From positions 62,001-126,000 of the forward strand of contig CAISDJ010000024.1 in the NCBI GenBank assembly GCA_903884105.1: a stretch of 64,000 nucleotides of DNA, written 5' to 3'. Below the pieces are notes generated by a model that searched no databases, had not been told where the DNA came from, and saw nothing but the letters and a program-made list of their open reading frames with translations. Of the stretch, positions 1 through 7,560 are shown one piece after another. Origin of the DNA: an uncultured Pseudomonadota bacterium (GTDB taxonomy: Bacteria > Pseudomonadota > Gammaproteobacteria > Steroidobacterales > Steroidobacteraceae). The position numbers and the translations under genes are program-made. The stretch's first letter is position 1, and each line of letters opens with the position of its first letter.

Positions 1-132
1 AGCCGTCTCACAGCGCCCGCAGCAGCTCGCCACGGGGAGCTGGCACTGAAGTTCCGGCAGCGTCGTTGCGCCCTGATCCACGGCTTTGCGGATCTGGGAG
101 TCGGTGACGGCGTGGCAGACACAGATGTACAT
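1..132 (-). CDS. bfd: Bacterioferritin-associated ferredoxin Bfd, 5' part (runs off the window)
   Basis: Small [2Fe-2S] ferredoxin that reduces the ferric core of bacterioferritin so that stored iron is released in the cytoplasm. The visible 44 codons start MYICVCHAVTDSQIRKAV and contain the family's Cys-x-Cys near residues 4-6 and a second cysteine cluster in SCCGRC, the four-cysteine cluster layout of Bfd. The frame is open to the window edge, so the C-terminus is missing; the family is only about 65-75 residues long. A Fur-type box lies about 50 bp upstream of the start, which fits the known iron repression of bfd. The bfr gene would be expected nearby but is not in view. Confidence 0.85.
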   Translation of the reverse strand, partial: MYICVCHAVTDSQIRKAVDQGATTLPELQCQLPVASCCGRCETA

Positions 133-183
133 GGCGACTGATGAAGGTCCTTGCAGGGAGCTTGGGCCAACAATAGCCACCAA

Positions 184-198
184 TAAGAATGATTGTCA
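184..198 (-). promoter_or_regulatory. Fur box upstream of bfd
   Basis: On the minus strand the 15 bases read TGACAATCATTCTTA, matching 12 of the 14 defined positions of the 7-1-7 Fur consensus TGATAATnATTATCA. It lies 52 bp upstream of the bfd start codon, and the surrounding 25 bp are strikingly AT-rich for this genome. Regulation by Fur is inferred from the match and from the gene downstream. Confidence 0.65.
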
Positions 199-605
199 AT
201 TGAGAGCTGTTCTTATCGGCCTACGGAGTACCCGCGAAACGCACCGGCGCGCCTCGACGGCACGGACCCAGAGGTAGCCGGCGATCGTCCTGACCAGGCC
301 AGAATAAACGCAACCCACTGATTTAATGGGCCTCTACCTGCCAGTCGCCAGGGCACCCTGAACGCCCTCTCTATATATAAGGGTCTCGGGCTTCGCCGAA
401 CACCTGACCGGCTTCAGACTGGCCATCGGACCTTGAGGCGCACCCCCCGACTCCGCTTATTCGGCTTCCTCGCCCGGCAAGGAATGACGCGCATTTCCTG
501 CGATTCAGAGCAGATATGGCAGGTGCAACAGCCGCTTCTGCGGGGACACGCTGGCAGCCGACCACCGCCCACAGCCAGCCTATTTAGCGCAGCTACACTA
601 ATTCC
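199..605. other. Intergenic gap, no gene recognised
   Basis: About 400 bp between the bfd promoter and brnT. Overlapping open frames on both strands have arginine/proline-rich compositions typical of frame shadows and resemble nothing I know. A short AT-rich stretch near 370-382 (tatatataa) could be a promoter element but has no partner I can define. Confidence 0.4.
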
Positions 606-905
606 ATGGACTTGAGCTACGATCCCGCCAAGGACAGGCGGAATGTGGCCCTTCGGGGTCTGACATTCGAGCTCGCGCGTGTTTTTGACTGGGCAGGTGC
701 AGCTTTGATCGAGGATGTCCGTCGACACTACGGTGAGCGGCGGTACCGGGCCACGGGAAACATCGGCACGCGGTTGCATGTTGTGGTGTTCACCATTCGT
801 GCCGGCAAGACCCATGTCATCAGCCTACGCAAGGCCAACGAAAGAGAGATTCATCGCCATGAAACCTTCGCGAGCCAGACGCAAACCCGATCCGACGCTG
901 ATTGA
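606..905 (+). CDS. brnT: BrnT-family toxin (RelE-like ribonuclease)
   Basis: Type II toxin, 99 residues, the usual BrnT length. BrnT proteins are RelE-fold ribonucleases that arrest translation and are neutralised by BrnA. The N-terminal pattern DPAKDRRN, the central EDVRRHYGERRYRA and the C-terminal VISLRKANERE are the recognisable family blocks; the His/Arg/Lys residues in them are the expected catalytic and RNA-binding positions. The gene overlaps the antitoxin gene by 47 bp in a different frame, so the two are translationally coupled with the toxin first, the normal BrnTA order. It sits in an accessory region next to integron-like cassettes, consistent with horizontal acquisition. Confidence 0.85.
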   Translation: MDLSYDPAKDRRNVALRGLTFELARVFDWAGAALIEDVRRHYGERRYRATGNIGTRLHVVVFTIRAGKTHVISLRKANEREIHRHETFASQTQTRSDAD

Positions 906-1155
906 TCGAACCAATCCCGAGTGGACCAAGGCGGACTTTGCCCGCGCGCGTCCTGCCAGCGAAGTGCTGCCAAAGATCCTGCCGAAGGAAGTCGCGGAAC
1001 GGCTGCTGAAGCCACGCGGGCGCCCGAAGACGGCGAACCCCAAACGGCTTGTATCACTGCGGCTGTCGGCAGAAGTGCTCGATCATTTCAAAGCAAGTGG
1101 TGCCGGCTGGCAGACCCGGATCGACGAAACGCTGCGGAAGGCTGCGGGGCTTTAG
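859..1155 (+). CDS. brnA: BrnA-family antitoxin
   Basis: Antitoxin partner of BrnT, 98 residues from the ATG inside the 3' end of brnT. The frame is open further upstream, but the homologous part begins at MKPSRARRKPDPTLIDRTNP. The middle block NPEWTKADFARARPASEVLP is characteristic of the family, and the C-terminus (KRLVSLRLSAEVLDHFKASG, then WQTRIDETLRK) is a ribbon-helix-helix-type DNA-binding region that would autorepress the operon. The gene overlaps brnT by 47 bp. I see no convincing palindromic operator upstream of brnT. Confidence 0.85.
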   Translation: MKPSRARRKPDPTLIDRTNPEWTKADFARARPASEVLPKILPKEVAERLLKPRGRPKTANPKRLVSLRLSAEVLDHFKASGAGWQTRIDETLRKAAGL

Positions 1156-1183
1156 AAAGGCCGAGCGTTTGGGAGAGCCGGCG

Positions 1184-1573
1184 CTATTTCAGCCGGTACT
1201 TCTTCGGATCCCCGGCATTCATCTGCAGCGTCAGCATGTTCAGCGAGAAGCGGAAGCGGAGCGCCTCGTTCTCGAGGTCCGGGTTCTTGGTGGCCGCTCC
1301 CACCAGAGCCTTGAAGATGCCTTCCAGCTTCGCGATAGGGTCCCGGCAAGCGGCTTGTCTTTCCTTTCGCGACGGCAATTTCCACGACGCCCTGACGACC
1401 CGCCGCGGCTTTACAAATGCTTCCTGCAGCACCAAGGCCAGTGCCTTCGGATCCTCCGCCGACAGAAAGCAGAGGTCGTTCCTCAAGCTGGCCGGCAGCT
1501 TTTTCCCCGGGTCCGCTGCCATGTTCTTCATCAGGCTTCGATAGAGATTGTCCCTGGCATTGCCGAAGATCAT
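1184..1573 (-). CDS. Hypothetical protein, 129 residues
   Basis: I do not recognise this protein. The start was placed at the ATG of MIFGNARDNLYRSLM because the bases AAGAGGAGA lie just upstream at ribosome-binding distance; an in-frame ATG seven codons earlier lacks such a site. The product is basic and mostly alpha-helical in composition, with no signal peptide, membrane segment or cysteine cluster. It is convergent with brnA (28-bp gap) and lies downstream of the DUF1272 gene on the same strand, 80 bp away. Amino-acid use looks like a real protein rather than a shadow frame, but no function can be given. Confidence 0.55.
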   Translation of the reverse strand: MIFGNARDNLYRSLMKNMAADPGKKLPASLRNDLCFLSAEDPKALALVLQEAFVKPRRVVRASWKLPSRKERQAACRDPIAKLEGIFKALVGAATKNPDLENEALRFRFSLNMLTLQMNAGDPKKYRLK

Positions 1574-1653
1574 TGCGCCGTCTCCTCTTGCCATTCCCCA
1601 GGATTGGAAGTCGCCAAGACCAGCTCAGTGCCCATTTCTCTTGCGCACACCCG

Positions 1654-1902
1654 TCACGCCACTCGGCTGCAACCCGCCGGCTTGAGGACTCGCTCAGTAG
1701 AAGCCGGGTTGTTCACCAGCTTGCTGGCCGGCCGGCGTGGCCGAACCACCAACTCGCCGCCGCAATTCGGACACTTGCCGCCGAGAACCGATTCGGCACA
1801 CGACGCACAGAACGTGCATTCAAACGAACAGATGCGCGCCTCCGTCGACTCGGGTGGCAGATCCCTGTCGCAGCACTCGCAGTTCGGGCGTGGCTGAAGC
1901 AT
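1654..1902 (-). CDS. DUF1272 zinc-ribbon-like protein
   Basis: 82-residue cysteine-rich cytoplasmic protein of the DUF1272 family, whose function is unknown. Diagnostic blocks are LRP/LQPRPNCECCDRDLPP at the N-terminus, ARICSFECTFCASCAE and then GGKCPNCGGELVVRP. These give four CxC or CxxC-type cysteine pairs consistent with two bound zinc ions. A good AAGGAG ribosome-binding site precedes the start. The gene is unlinked in function to its neighbours. The C-terminus (NNPASTERVLKPAGC) also matches the family, so the gene is intact. Confidence 0.85.
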   Translation of the reverse strand: MLQPRPNCECCDRDLPPESTEARICSFECTFCASCAESVLGGKCPNCGGELVVRPRRPASKLVNNPASTERVLKPAGCSRVA

Positions 1903-2040
1903 TGCGGGCTCCTTTGTCTGATCGAATTCTGGCGGGCGGCGACCCTAGAGCAGAAATCATAGATCCGGCTCCATTTTCTCCGGCGCTGCGCCACTAAAAA
2001 ATATGCCGATAAGCTCATCCCGGTTCCAAAGGTTCTTGTG

Positions 2041-2640
2041 TTAGGTGCCAACATGGTGTGGGTGGTCACCGGGATTGAGCTGGCGACGCTCCAAGAGATG
2101 AAGGATCTGGGGTTCCAATTCTCGGCGTAATAGAACCGCCCAGCGAAGTGCGTTCTCGAGTAGCACCAGCACTTTTTGCGTTACCTCTAGCGTGAAAGGC
2201 GCCAGCGAGTCGTTGGTTTCTGGAATGACCATATCGCCCGGGAGGTCTGTTGCGACGTAAGGCAACGGATCGACCGCCTCTGCGTCAGCGTGCGCAATCA
2301 GCTTATTACGACACCAGAGAATGTATTTATGAAGTTCCAAATCGTCCGGGGTGAGCATCGACAGATATTCGTCACGGAGTGGCGGCACGCGACCAAGCCT
2401 CGATGTCCAAAACGAGTTAAATGGGCGAGCATATGAAACGATCATGTAGCAGTACAGTGCTCGGAGCGTCAGATCATCTCCTCCTCGCTCCACTAGTGCA
2501 GCATGCTCAGCCACCAGATATTCGCAGCAGCGCTTTGCGTGCTTGAAGTCTTTGTAGGACAGTACCAGCCTCAAGTAAAGCTGTAGCTGTGAACTCTCTG
2601 CAGTCGCGACCTGAGGGGCGTTCGTAGCACCTAACGCCAT
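2041..2640 (-). CDS. Cassette-borne HEPN-like hypothetical protein
   Basis: 199-residue, mainly helical protein lying in a gene-cassette position. Around residue 120 it has CRNKLIAHADAE, an arginine-x5-histidine arrangement typical of HEPN-fold proteins, a superfamily that includes toxin and defence ribonucleases. I infer a HEPN-like fold from this motif only; no partner nucleotidyltransferase is adjacent. The only plausible ATG (MALGATNAPQ) lies inside the attC site of the preceding cassette, so the start codon is donated by the integration junction. The stop codon TAA is embedded in an ACCTAAC core at 2039-2045, as in cassettes. Base composition is lower in GC than the flanking core genes, suggesting transfer. 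Confidence 0.55.
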   Translation of the reverse strand: MALGATNAPQVATAESSQLQLYLRLVLSYKDFKHAKRCCEYLVAEHAALVERGGDDLTLRALYCYMIVSYARPFNSFWTSRLGRVPPLRDEYLSMLTPDDLELHKYILWCRNKLIAHADAEAVDPLPYVATDLPGDMVIPETNDSLAPFTLEVTQKVLVLLENALRWAVLLRRELEPQILHLLERRQLNPGDHPHHVGT

Positions 2641-2697
2641 GTTGAGCGGCGCCGGCAAGCGCAGCTTGCATTGTGTCCGCTCCAACTAAAGTTAGGC
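2629..2697 (-). repeat. Integron attC recombination site
   Basis: On the minus strand the site begins GCCTAAC (R'', 2697-2691), then 5 bp, then TTGGAGCGG (L'', 2685-2677), a central loop, CCGCTCAA (L', 2649-2642), 6 bp and GTTAGGT (R', 2635-2629). The two inner boxes pair except for one extra G in L'', which is the extrahelical base that orients attC sites. This asymmetry gives the same orientation as the minus-strand genes. The stop codon of the GFA gene is the TAA inside R'', a classic cassette feature. Total length is 69 bp, normal for attC. Confidence 0.85.
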
Positions 2698-3144
2698 ATC
2701 GATGTCTCGCTGCTTGCCGCGCGGTCGGTTTCTTTCGAACTTAGGTATTGCTGGGTCAAGATGGTCCCACGGTTGAGCACTTCCAACCCAAACGTTCGCC
2801 TCGGCGCTGAACCAACTGGGATCGTCGAGGCTCGCGGCCCTCACTCCAAGATATTCGACCGCGGCAGAGCTCGATGCAAATAGTGGCGTACCGCAGGCAG
2901 AGCAAAACGCACGCTTCGCGGTGTTGCCGCTCTCGGCCAGTTTCTCGAAATTTGCAGGCTGCCCCTTCGTTACCGCGACTGCGCTGCTTGCCATGATCAA
3001 AGTTGGCGAAAAAGGGCTCCCGCTCGCAACTTGGCAGTCGCGACAGTGGCAATTGAGCATTCGAAGCGGCAATGCCCAGCATTCGTAGCGGATTGCGCCA
3101 CACGCGCAGCCCCCGGCAAATGGAATTGTCACGGTGCTCGCCAT
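2692..3144 (-). CDS. GFA/CENP-V-family zinc protein, cassette gene
   Basis: 150-residue member of the GFA family (glutathione-dependent formaldehyde-activating enzyme/CENP-V fold). Cysteines follow the family's zinc pattern: GGCACGAIRYE, NCHCRDCQ and FCSACGTPLF. The catalytic claim for the founding enzyme is disputed, and many members have no known substrate, so only the fold is certain. The gene is cassette-like: it starts 7 bp after a GTTAGGC core (minus strand, 3157-3151) and its stop codon lies in the R'' box of the following attC. There is only a weak AGG upstream of the start, as often seen in cassettes. Confidence 0.8.
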   Translation of the reverse strand: MASTVTIPFAGGCACGAIRYECWALPLRMLNCHCRDCQVASGSPFSPTLIMASSAVAVTKGQPANFEKLAESGNTAKRAFCSACGTPLFASSSAAVEYLGVRAASLDDPSWFSAEANVWVGSAQPWDHLDPAIPKFERNRPRGKQRDIDA

Positions 3145-3150
3145 AGCGAT

Positions 3151-3207
3151 GCCTAACTATTAGTAGATGCACTAAATGCGCGATTAATCGCGAAGTTCAC
3201 GCATCTA
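3151..3207 (-). repeat. Recombination core plus palindrome upstream of the first cassette (attI-like or degenerate attC)
   Basis: A GTTAGGC core on the minus strand (3157-3151) sits immediately before the GFA gene. Behind it is a nested inverted repeat: TAGATGC (3164-3170) pairs with GCATCTA (3201-3207), enclosing the perfect palindrome CGCGATTAATCGCG (3179-3192). No RYYYAAC box is found at normal attC distance. The site is therefore either the attI side of the array or a decayed attC. No integrase gene follows. Confidence 0.45.
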
Positions 3208-3708
3208 ATCTGCCTGACCGAGTCAGCGACAGCAAGCGAGCGGAGCAAAGCGCCCGGAGCAACTCCGGACTCCCCTCCGCCGGGACGGACATAGGAGAGT
3301 GGTATGGCCGACAGAGGGTGACGCACTGCCACACCTACCTAAATGGCACTCCGTCGCATGAGCACAAGATGCCAGCAAGAGGGAGCAGCGAGCCCGGACG
3401 GGCCTCGCGAGCAACGATTAGCCGATGTGACGCCCAAACGCAGGCGGGCACCCGTTCCTCGCCGCGGCACAGACGTCACCAACAACAACCGGCCAGACCA
3501 CTCCCCTGTGGCCGGCACGGCGTCCGGAGCAGGACCAGGCCGGCTATGCCGGCAAATGGCGCCCGCATACGGCCAACTCTGTTGGCAAATGGCTCGCGAC
3601 GCGAGCAAACGGAACTCTGGAAGAACTGTGCCGGCAGGCCATTTGCCGATGAAATCGGCCATTTGTCGCCAGACCATTTGCGGACAGAGTCCGCCGGTCG
3701 CTCCGGTC
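3208..3708. other. Non-coding gap with GCAAATGG repeats
   Basis: 500 bp without a credible gene. A nine-base motif close to GGCAAATGG occurs twice forward (3551-3559, 3584-3592) and three times inverted (3639-3647, 3659-3667, 3674-3682), with a perfect 15-bp palindrome GCTCGCGACGCGAGC directly after the second copy. Open frames crossing the region are arginine-rich and change composition at the repeats, so I treat them as chance frames. Confidence 0.45.
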
Positions 3709-4704
3709 CTATCCGATCTGCCCCGCCACATCCCCCGGTTCCAACACCGGCCCCACCGGATGCGCGAAATGCTTCTTCGCAAACGCGATCCTCTCCGCCG
3801 GCAAAGCTTCGAAGTTCGCGGCTTCCTCGCAGATCTGCAAGCGCCTGAGCAGACCCTGCTGATTGGCGATCTGGATGGCAAGCCCGGGGCGGGCGTTGAG
3901 TTCGAGGACCAAAGGTCCGAGATCGCGATCGAGAACGATGTCGACGCCAATGTAACCCATGCCGGTGAGTTCGTAGCAGCGGGCCGAGATGTCGAGCATC
4001 GTGTCCCAGCCTGGAATCGTGAGGCCTGCGATCACGACGCCGGTGTCCGGATGCGTATCGATGACCTCACCGCTCATCACGCCGCCCAGCGTCGTGCCAT
4101 TGGCGATATCCACACCCGCGCCCACCGCCCCCTGATGCAAGTTCGCCTTGCCGTGGGACATGCGCGTCGGCAGTCGCACCATTGCCATCACCGGAATGCC
4201 GCGGAACACGATCACTCGCACGTCGGGCACGCCCTGGAAGCTCAGGGATTCGAAGTGCGGCGAGAAATGCACCATCGCCTCGACGATCACGGTGTCCTGG
4301 ATGCCGCCTAAGCTGAACTGGCCGCTGATGGCGTTCGACAGGTGGTGATCGAGGAACTCGGCATCGAGCAACGTACCGTTGATCGTGCGATAGAGACTGC
4401 CGCTGCGGCCGGCGACCACGATGATGCCGTCGCCAGAGCTGCCATGGGCTGGCTTCAGCACGAACTCCCTGTGCCCGGTGACCATCTCTCCCAGGCGGCG
4501 AATGTCGTGCTGCGTCTCGATGACGCCGTACAGCGCCGGCACGGCGATGCCTGCCTTGATCGCGACTTGCTTGGTCTTGAGCTTGTCATCCACGAGCGGA
4601 TACAGGCGCCGCGGATTGAACCGCATGATGTAGTCACCATTGCGCTTGTTGAGCCCGAGGACGCCGGACTCGGTCAGCGACCGGTACCGCGCCAGCAGGC
4701 TCAA
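3709..4704 (-). CDS. RimK-related alpha-L-glutamate ligase-like ATP-grasp protein
   Basis: 331-residue ATP-grasp enzyme of the RimK-related family. Such enzymes ligate an amino acid or peptide to a carboxylate through an acyl-phosphate; the substrate here is unknown. Visible blocks are REFVLKPAHGSSGDGI (nucleotide-binding lysine and glycine-rich loop), the DVRVIVFRGIPVMAM strand and DIVLDRDLGPLVLELNARPG with the metal-binding E-x-N. The gene overlaps the upstream transglutaminase-like gene by 4 bp (ATGA), so the two are co-translated. This pairing is a known context in which the two proteins are predicted to form a peptide-modification system at the inner membrane. Confidence 0.85.
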   Translation of the reverse strand: MSLLARYRSLTESGVLGLNKRNGDYIMRFNPRRLYPLVDDKLKTKQVAIKAGIAVPALYGVIETQHDIRRLGEMVTGHREFVLKPAHGSSGDGIIVVAGRSGSLYRTINGTLLDAEFLDHHLSNAISGQFSLGGIQDTVIVEAMVHFSPHFESLSFQGVPDVRVIVFRGIPVMAMVRLPTRMSHGKANLHQGAVGAGVDIANGTTLGGVMSGEVIDTHPDTGVVIAGLTIPGWDTMLDISARCYELTGMGYIGVDIVLDRDLGPLVLELNARPGLAIQIANQQGLLRRLQICEEAANFEALPAERIAFAKKHFAHPVGPVLEPGDVAGQIG

Positions 4705-6245
4705 GGCGGACTACCGGCTGGTTCCACGGGCTTGCGGAAGGAGCGGAAGCGCTTGAGCTCGAGCAGGCGGTACCCGGTGTAACGGCCCGTCAGCAGCGTG
4801 ACGGCCAGGACCACCAGCAGCAGCTCCGGGAACACGAAGATCAGGTGCGAGAGCCAGGGTATCCCCATGACGAGGTACGTGATCGCGGCCACCACGAGAC
4901 TGCCGAAGCCTTCCTGCAACGCCTCGGACGCGCCGCGCTCCTCCCAGACGATGGACATGCGCTCGATGGTCATCGAGATGATGACCATCGGGAACAGCGC
5001 GATGGAGAGGCCAGGCTGGATGTCGAGCTTCTGGCTCAGGACACTGATGCCGGCCATCAGGATGACCACCACCGTCAGCACGCACGTGAGCCTCGGCACC
5101 AGCAGCAACCGCAACTTCTCGAGATAGAACCGGATCAGCAGCCCGAGCGCCACGATCACCGCAAACAACACGATGCCCCACAGCAGCCGCGTCTCGCGGA
5201 ATGCAAGTGCGACCAGCACCGGCATGAACGTGCCGAACGTCTTGATGCCGATGAAGTTGCGCAGCAGCACGATGACGAGCGCGCCGATCGGGATCATGAC
5301 CAGCACGCTGTACACAGCCTGCGTCGTGATCGGCAGTGAGAACAGCGAGAAGTCGAAGGCCTGTGACCCCATGCTGTCCATGCGCCGCTCGGCGACTTCG
5401 AGCGAGTTGAGGACACTCCGCTGCACCGCCAACGACACGTCGACATCGACGCCGCCGTCCACGTCCCCAATGGGTCCGTTGCCCCGCCACCAGACCAGGA
5501 AATCCTGGGGCCAGCCCTGGGCGCGGGTCACGGGATCGAAGTACAGCCATTCGACGCCGTCGTGCACCTCGAGCAAAGGGACCGTTCGCGCGATGCCCGT
5601 CTGCTCCTTGAGGAACACGCCGTGCGAGACACGAGCCGGGATCTGCGCGGCAGCGAGGATGCGCGTGGCCAGCTGGGCCTTCGCGGTCGGGCTGCTGGTA
5701 TCGCTCAGGAAGAGTCGCACGTAGGGGTCGCTGCCGGCGTTGTTGATGTGCCGCAGCAGCTCGGACGTGAAACTCGCGACATCGGCAGACTGCCGACGCA
5801 CTTCGGCAATGAGGCCATCGACGGCGATGCGCGAGGCTTCATCGAACTCGGGTATCTCTGGAAACGGCGGCGTCGAGTCCTCGGTTGCCTTGGCCGGATC
5901 GCGGTAGACCAGCGCGCGGTAGTACACCGTCTGCGGCCCGTCGGCCTCGCGGACCGCCCATTGCGCCTCGCGACCGTTCGTCGTGTTGTGCGTCGACAGG
6001 CCGAACCCGCGCGAGACGAAGCTTTCATCCAGGACCGTGAAACCCGGCGTCAGGCTCGGGATCTGCAACGTCACCTTGACCGCGGCCGGTCCCGGTTCGA
6101 AGTTGACGGCGGCTTCGACGTTCCAGACCTGCGTCTCCGCGTCCGCCCTGACGGGAAACCCCAGTGTCTGGTACTTGAAAAGGAAGATGGCGAGCCCGGC
6201 GACCGCGAGCAGGCTGGCAAGAATGTAGAGTTGGCGATTGCGCAT
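4701..6245 (-). CDS. Inactive-transglutaminase domain/7TM inner-membrane protein
   Basis: 514 residues. One N-terminal membrane anchor (residues about 6-24) is followed by a periplasmic transglutaminase-like domain (about 30-300) and then seven hydrophobic helices (about 308-495). This is the arrangement of the inactive transglutaminase fused to 7 transmembrane helices family. I do not see a Cys-His-Asp triad; the domain contains VSHGVFLKEQTGIAR where an active enzyme would carry catalytic residues, in line with the family being non-catalytic. It forms a two-gene operon with the ATP-grasp gene. The aspartyl (retropepsin-like) protease often linked to this pair is not present here. Confidence 0.85.
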   Translation of the reverse strand: MRNRQLYILASLLAVAGLAIFLFKYQTLGFPVRADAETQVWNVEAAVNFEPGPAAVKVTLQIPSLTPGFTVLDESFVSRGFGLSTHNTTNGREAQWAVREADGPQTVYYRALVYRDPAKATEDSTPPFPEIPEFDEASRIAVDGLIAEVRRQSADVASFTSELLRHINNAGSDPYVRLFLSDTSSPTAKAQLATRILAAAQIPARVSHGVFLKEQTGIARTVPLLEVHDGVEWLYFDPVTRAQGWPQDFLVWWRGNGPIGDVDGGVDVDVSLAVQRSVLNSLEVAERRMDSMGSQAFDFSLFSLPITTQAVYSVLVMIPIGALVIVLLRNFIGIKTFGTFMPVLVALAFRETRLLWGIVLFAVIVALGLLIRFYLEKLRLLLVPRLTCVLTVVVILMAGISVLSQKLDIQPGLSIALFPMVIISMTIERMSIVWEERGASEALQEGFGSLVVAAITYLVMGIPWLSHLIFVFPELLLVVLAVTLLTGRYTGYRLLELKRFRSFRKPVEPAGSPP

Positions 6246-6312
6246 GGGCTGGAGAGCGTCGCAGGGTAGGCGCTGCGACGCTGCTTTTCAATCGCCACGG
6301 AGCGATAGGCGG

Positions 6313-7452
6313 CTAACGCACCACGATGGCGCCACCGACTACGCCGCTCGGCGACAGCACCACCTGCCAGAGCTGACTGCGGCGCGCCCGGAACGACGCC
6401 GCGGAACTCAGCAGCCAGAACTCCCACATGCGTCTGAAACGCTCGCCGTACTGCGGGGCAATCTGCGGCCAGCCGGCGATGAAACGTTTGTACCAGTGCA
6501 TCAGCGTCCGGTCGTATTCGGGACCGAAGCTGTGCCAGTCCTCGGTGACGAACAGGTCCTCGGTAGTGGCCGCGATCTGCGCCATCGACGGCAGCATCGA
6601 GTTCGGGAAGATGTACTTCTCGATCCACGGATCGTTCGTGCTGCCAGACAGGTTGCGGCCGATGGTATGCAACAGGAACAGCCCGTCCGGCACCAGCAGC
6701 CTGCGCGCGGTCTCGAAGTACGTGCGGTAGTTGCGGATGCCGACGTGCTCGAACATGCCGAGCGAATAGATGCGGTCGAACTGGCCTTCCACGCTGCGGT
6801 AATCCTGCAGCAGGATCTTGACGTCCATGCCTTTGCAGCGCTCTTCGGCCGCAGCGGCCTGGTTCTTCGAGATCGTCACGCCCGTGACGCTGACGCCGTA
6901 GCGCTCGGCCGCGAACTGGGCGGCGCCGCCCCAGCCACAACCGATATCGAGCACCTTCATGCCGGGCTTCAAGCCCAGCTTGCGGCAGACGAGGTCGAGC
7001 TTGGCTTCCTGCGCCTCTTCAAGCGTGGTGGCTGTACGCCAGTAGCCGCAGGTGTAGATCATCCGGCTGTCGAGCATGCGGACATAGAGGTCGTCGCCGA
7101 CGTCATAGTGCTGCTCGCCCACCTTGAACGAACGCGCGGGCGACTGCGGATTGACAAGCTTGGCGAGGAACGCGGCCCAGATCTGGCCGGCATTGGGAAG
7201 TCGACGGTCCGCGTCGGCGCGGAACACACGCGTGAGCATGTCGTCCAGCCGCTCGCAGTCCCACTGCCCGTCCATGTACGACTCGCCCACGCCAAGGGAG
7301 CCCTGCGCCAGCGCACGCTGCAGGAAGACCTCGTCGTTGATGCGGATGTCCTGTGGATTGCGCCCGTTCAGCCTCACATCGGTGCCGCCGAGCATGGACT
7401 CGATGGCACTGAAGTACCGGGACACTCCCATCTGATCGCGGGATACGGCCAT
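6313..7452 (-). CDS. cfa: Cyclopropane-fatty-acyl-phospholipid synthase
   Basis: SAM-dependent enzyme that converts cis double bonds in membrane phospholipid acyl chains to cyclopropane rings. 379 residues from the ATG of MAVSRDQMGVSRYF; this start was chosen over one 17 codons earlier because AAAGGAAGG lies 8 bp upstream. An N-terminal lipid-binding part includes GVGESYMDGQWDCERLDDML. The methyltransferase core has the SAM loop VLDIGCGWGGAAQFAAERYG and the family blocks VTISKNQ and FDRIYSLGMFEHVG. The conserved C-terminal YDRTLMHWYKRF is also present. The gene stands alone, upstream of the transglutaminase operon. Confidence 0.92.
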   Translation of the reverse strand: MAVSRDQMGVSRYFSAIESMLGGTDVRLNGRNPQDIRINDEVFLQRALAQGSLGVGESYMDGQWDCERLDDMLTRVFRADADRRLPNAGQIWAAFLAKLVNPQSPARSFKVGEQHYDVGDDLYVRMLDSRMIYTCGYWRTATTLEEAQEAKLDLVCRKLGLKPGMKVLDIGCGWGGAAQFAAERYGVSVTGVTISKNQAAAAEERCKGMDVKILLQDYRSVEGQFDRIYSLGMFEHVGIRNYRTYFETARRLLVPDGLFLLHTIGRNLSGSTNDPWIEKYIFPNSMLPSMAQIAATTEDLFVTEDWHSFGPEYDRTLMHWYKRFIAGWPQIAPQYGERFRRMWEFWLLSSAASFRARRSQLWQVVLSPSGVVGGAIVVR

Positions 7453-7560
7453 GGCCAGCCTTCCTTTCGCAGGAAAAGAACTGTTTGTTCTGCCTTTTAG
7501 CATTCTCTCGACGGCCTCCCGCTGTCAAGAGGGGCAATGCCTACTCCGTGGCGAGCCCGA

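Noticed and set aside
414-815. 133-codon minus-strand frame before and across brnT
   Set aside because: Overlaps brnT antisense, is Arg/Cys/Pro-rich and matches no family I know.
1985-2045. Second attC site after the HEPN-like gene
   Set aside because: An ACCTAAC core with the stop codon is present, but no pairing inner boxes or GTTRRRY core follow; only a weak TTTAGTG is seen.
3339-3950. Minus-strand frame with repeated Met/Gln/Trp segments before the ATP-grasp gene
   Set aside because: It overlaps the 3' end of the ATP-grasp gene, and the repeated peptides simply reflect the GCAAATGG DNA repeats.
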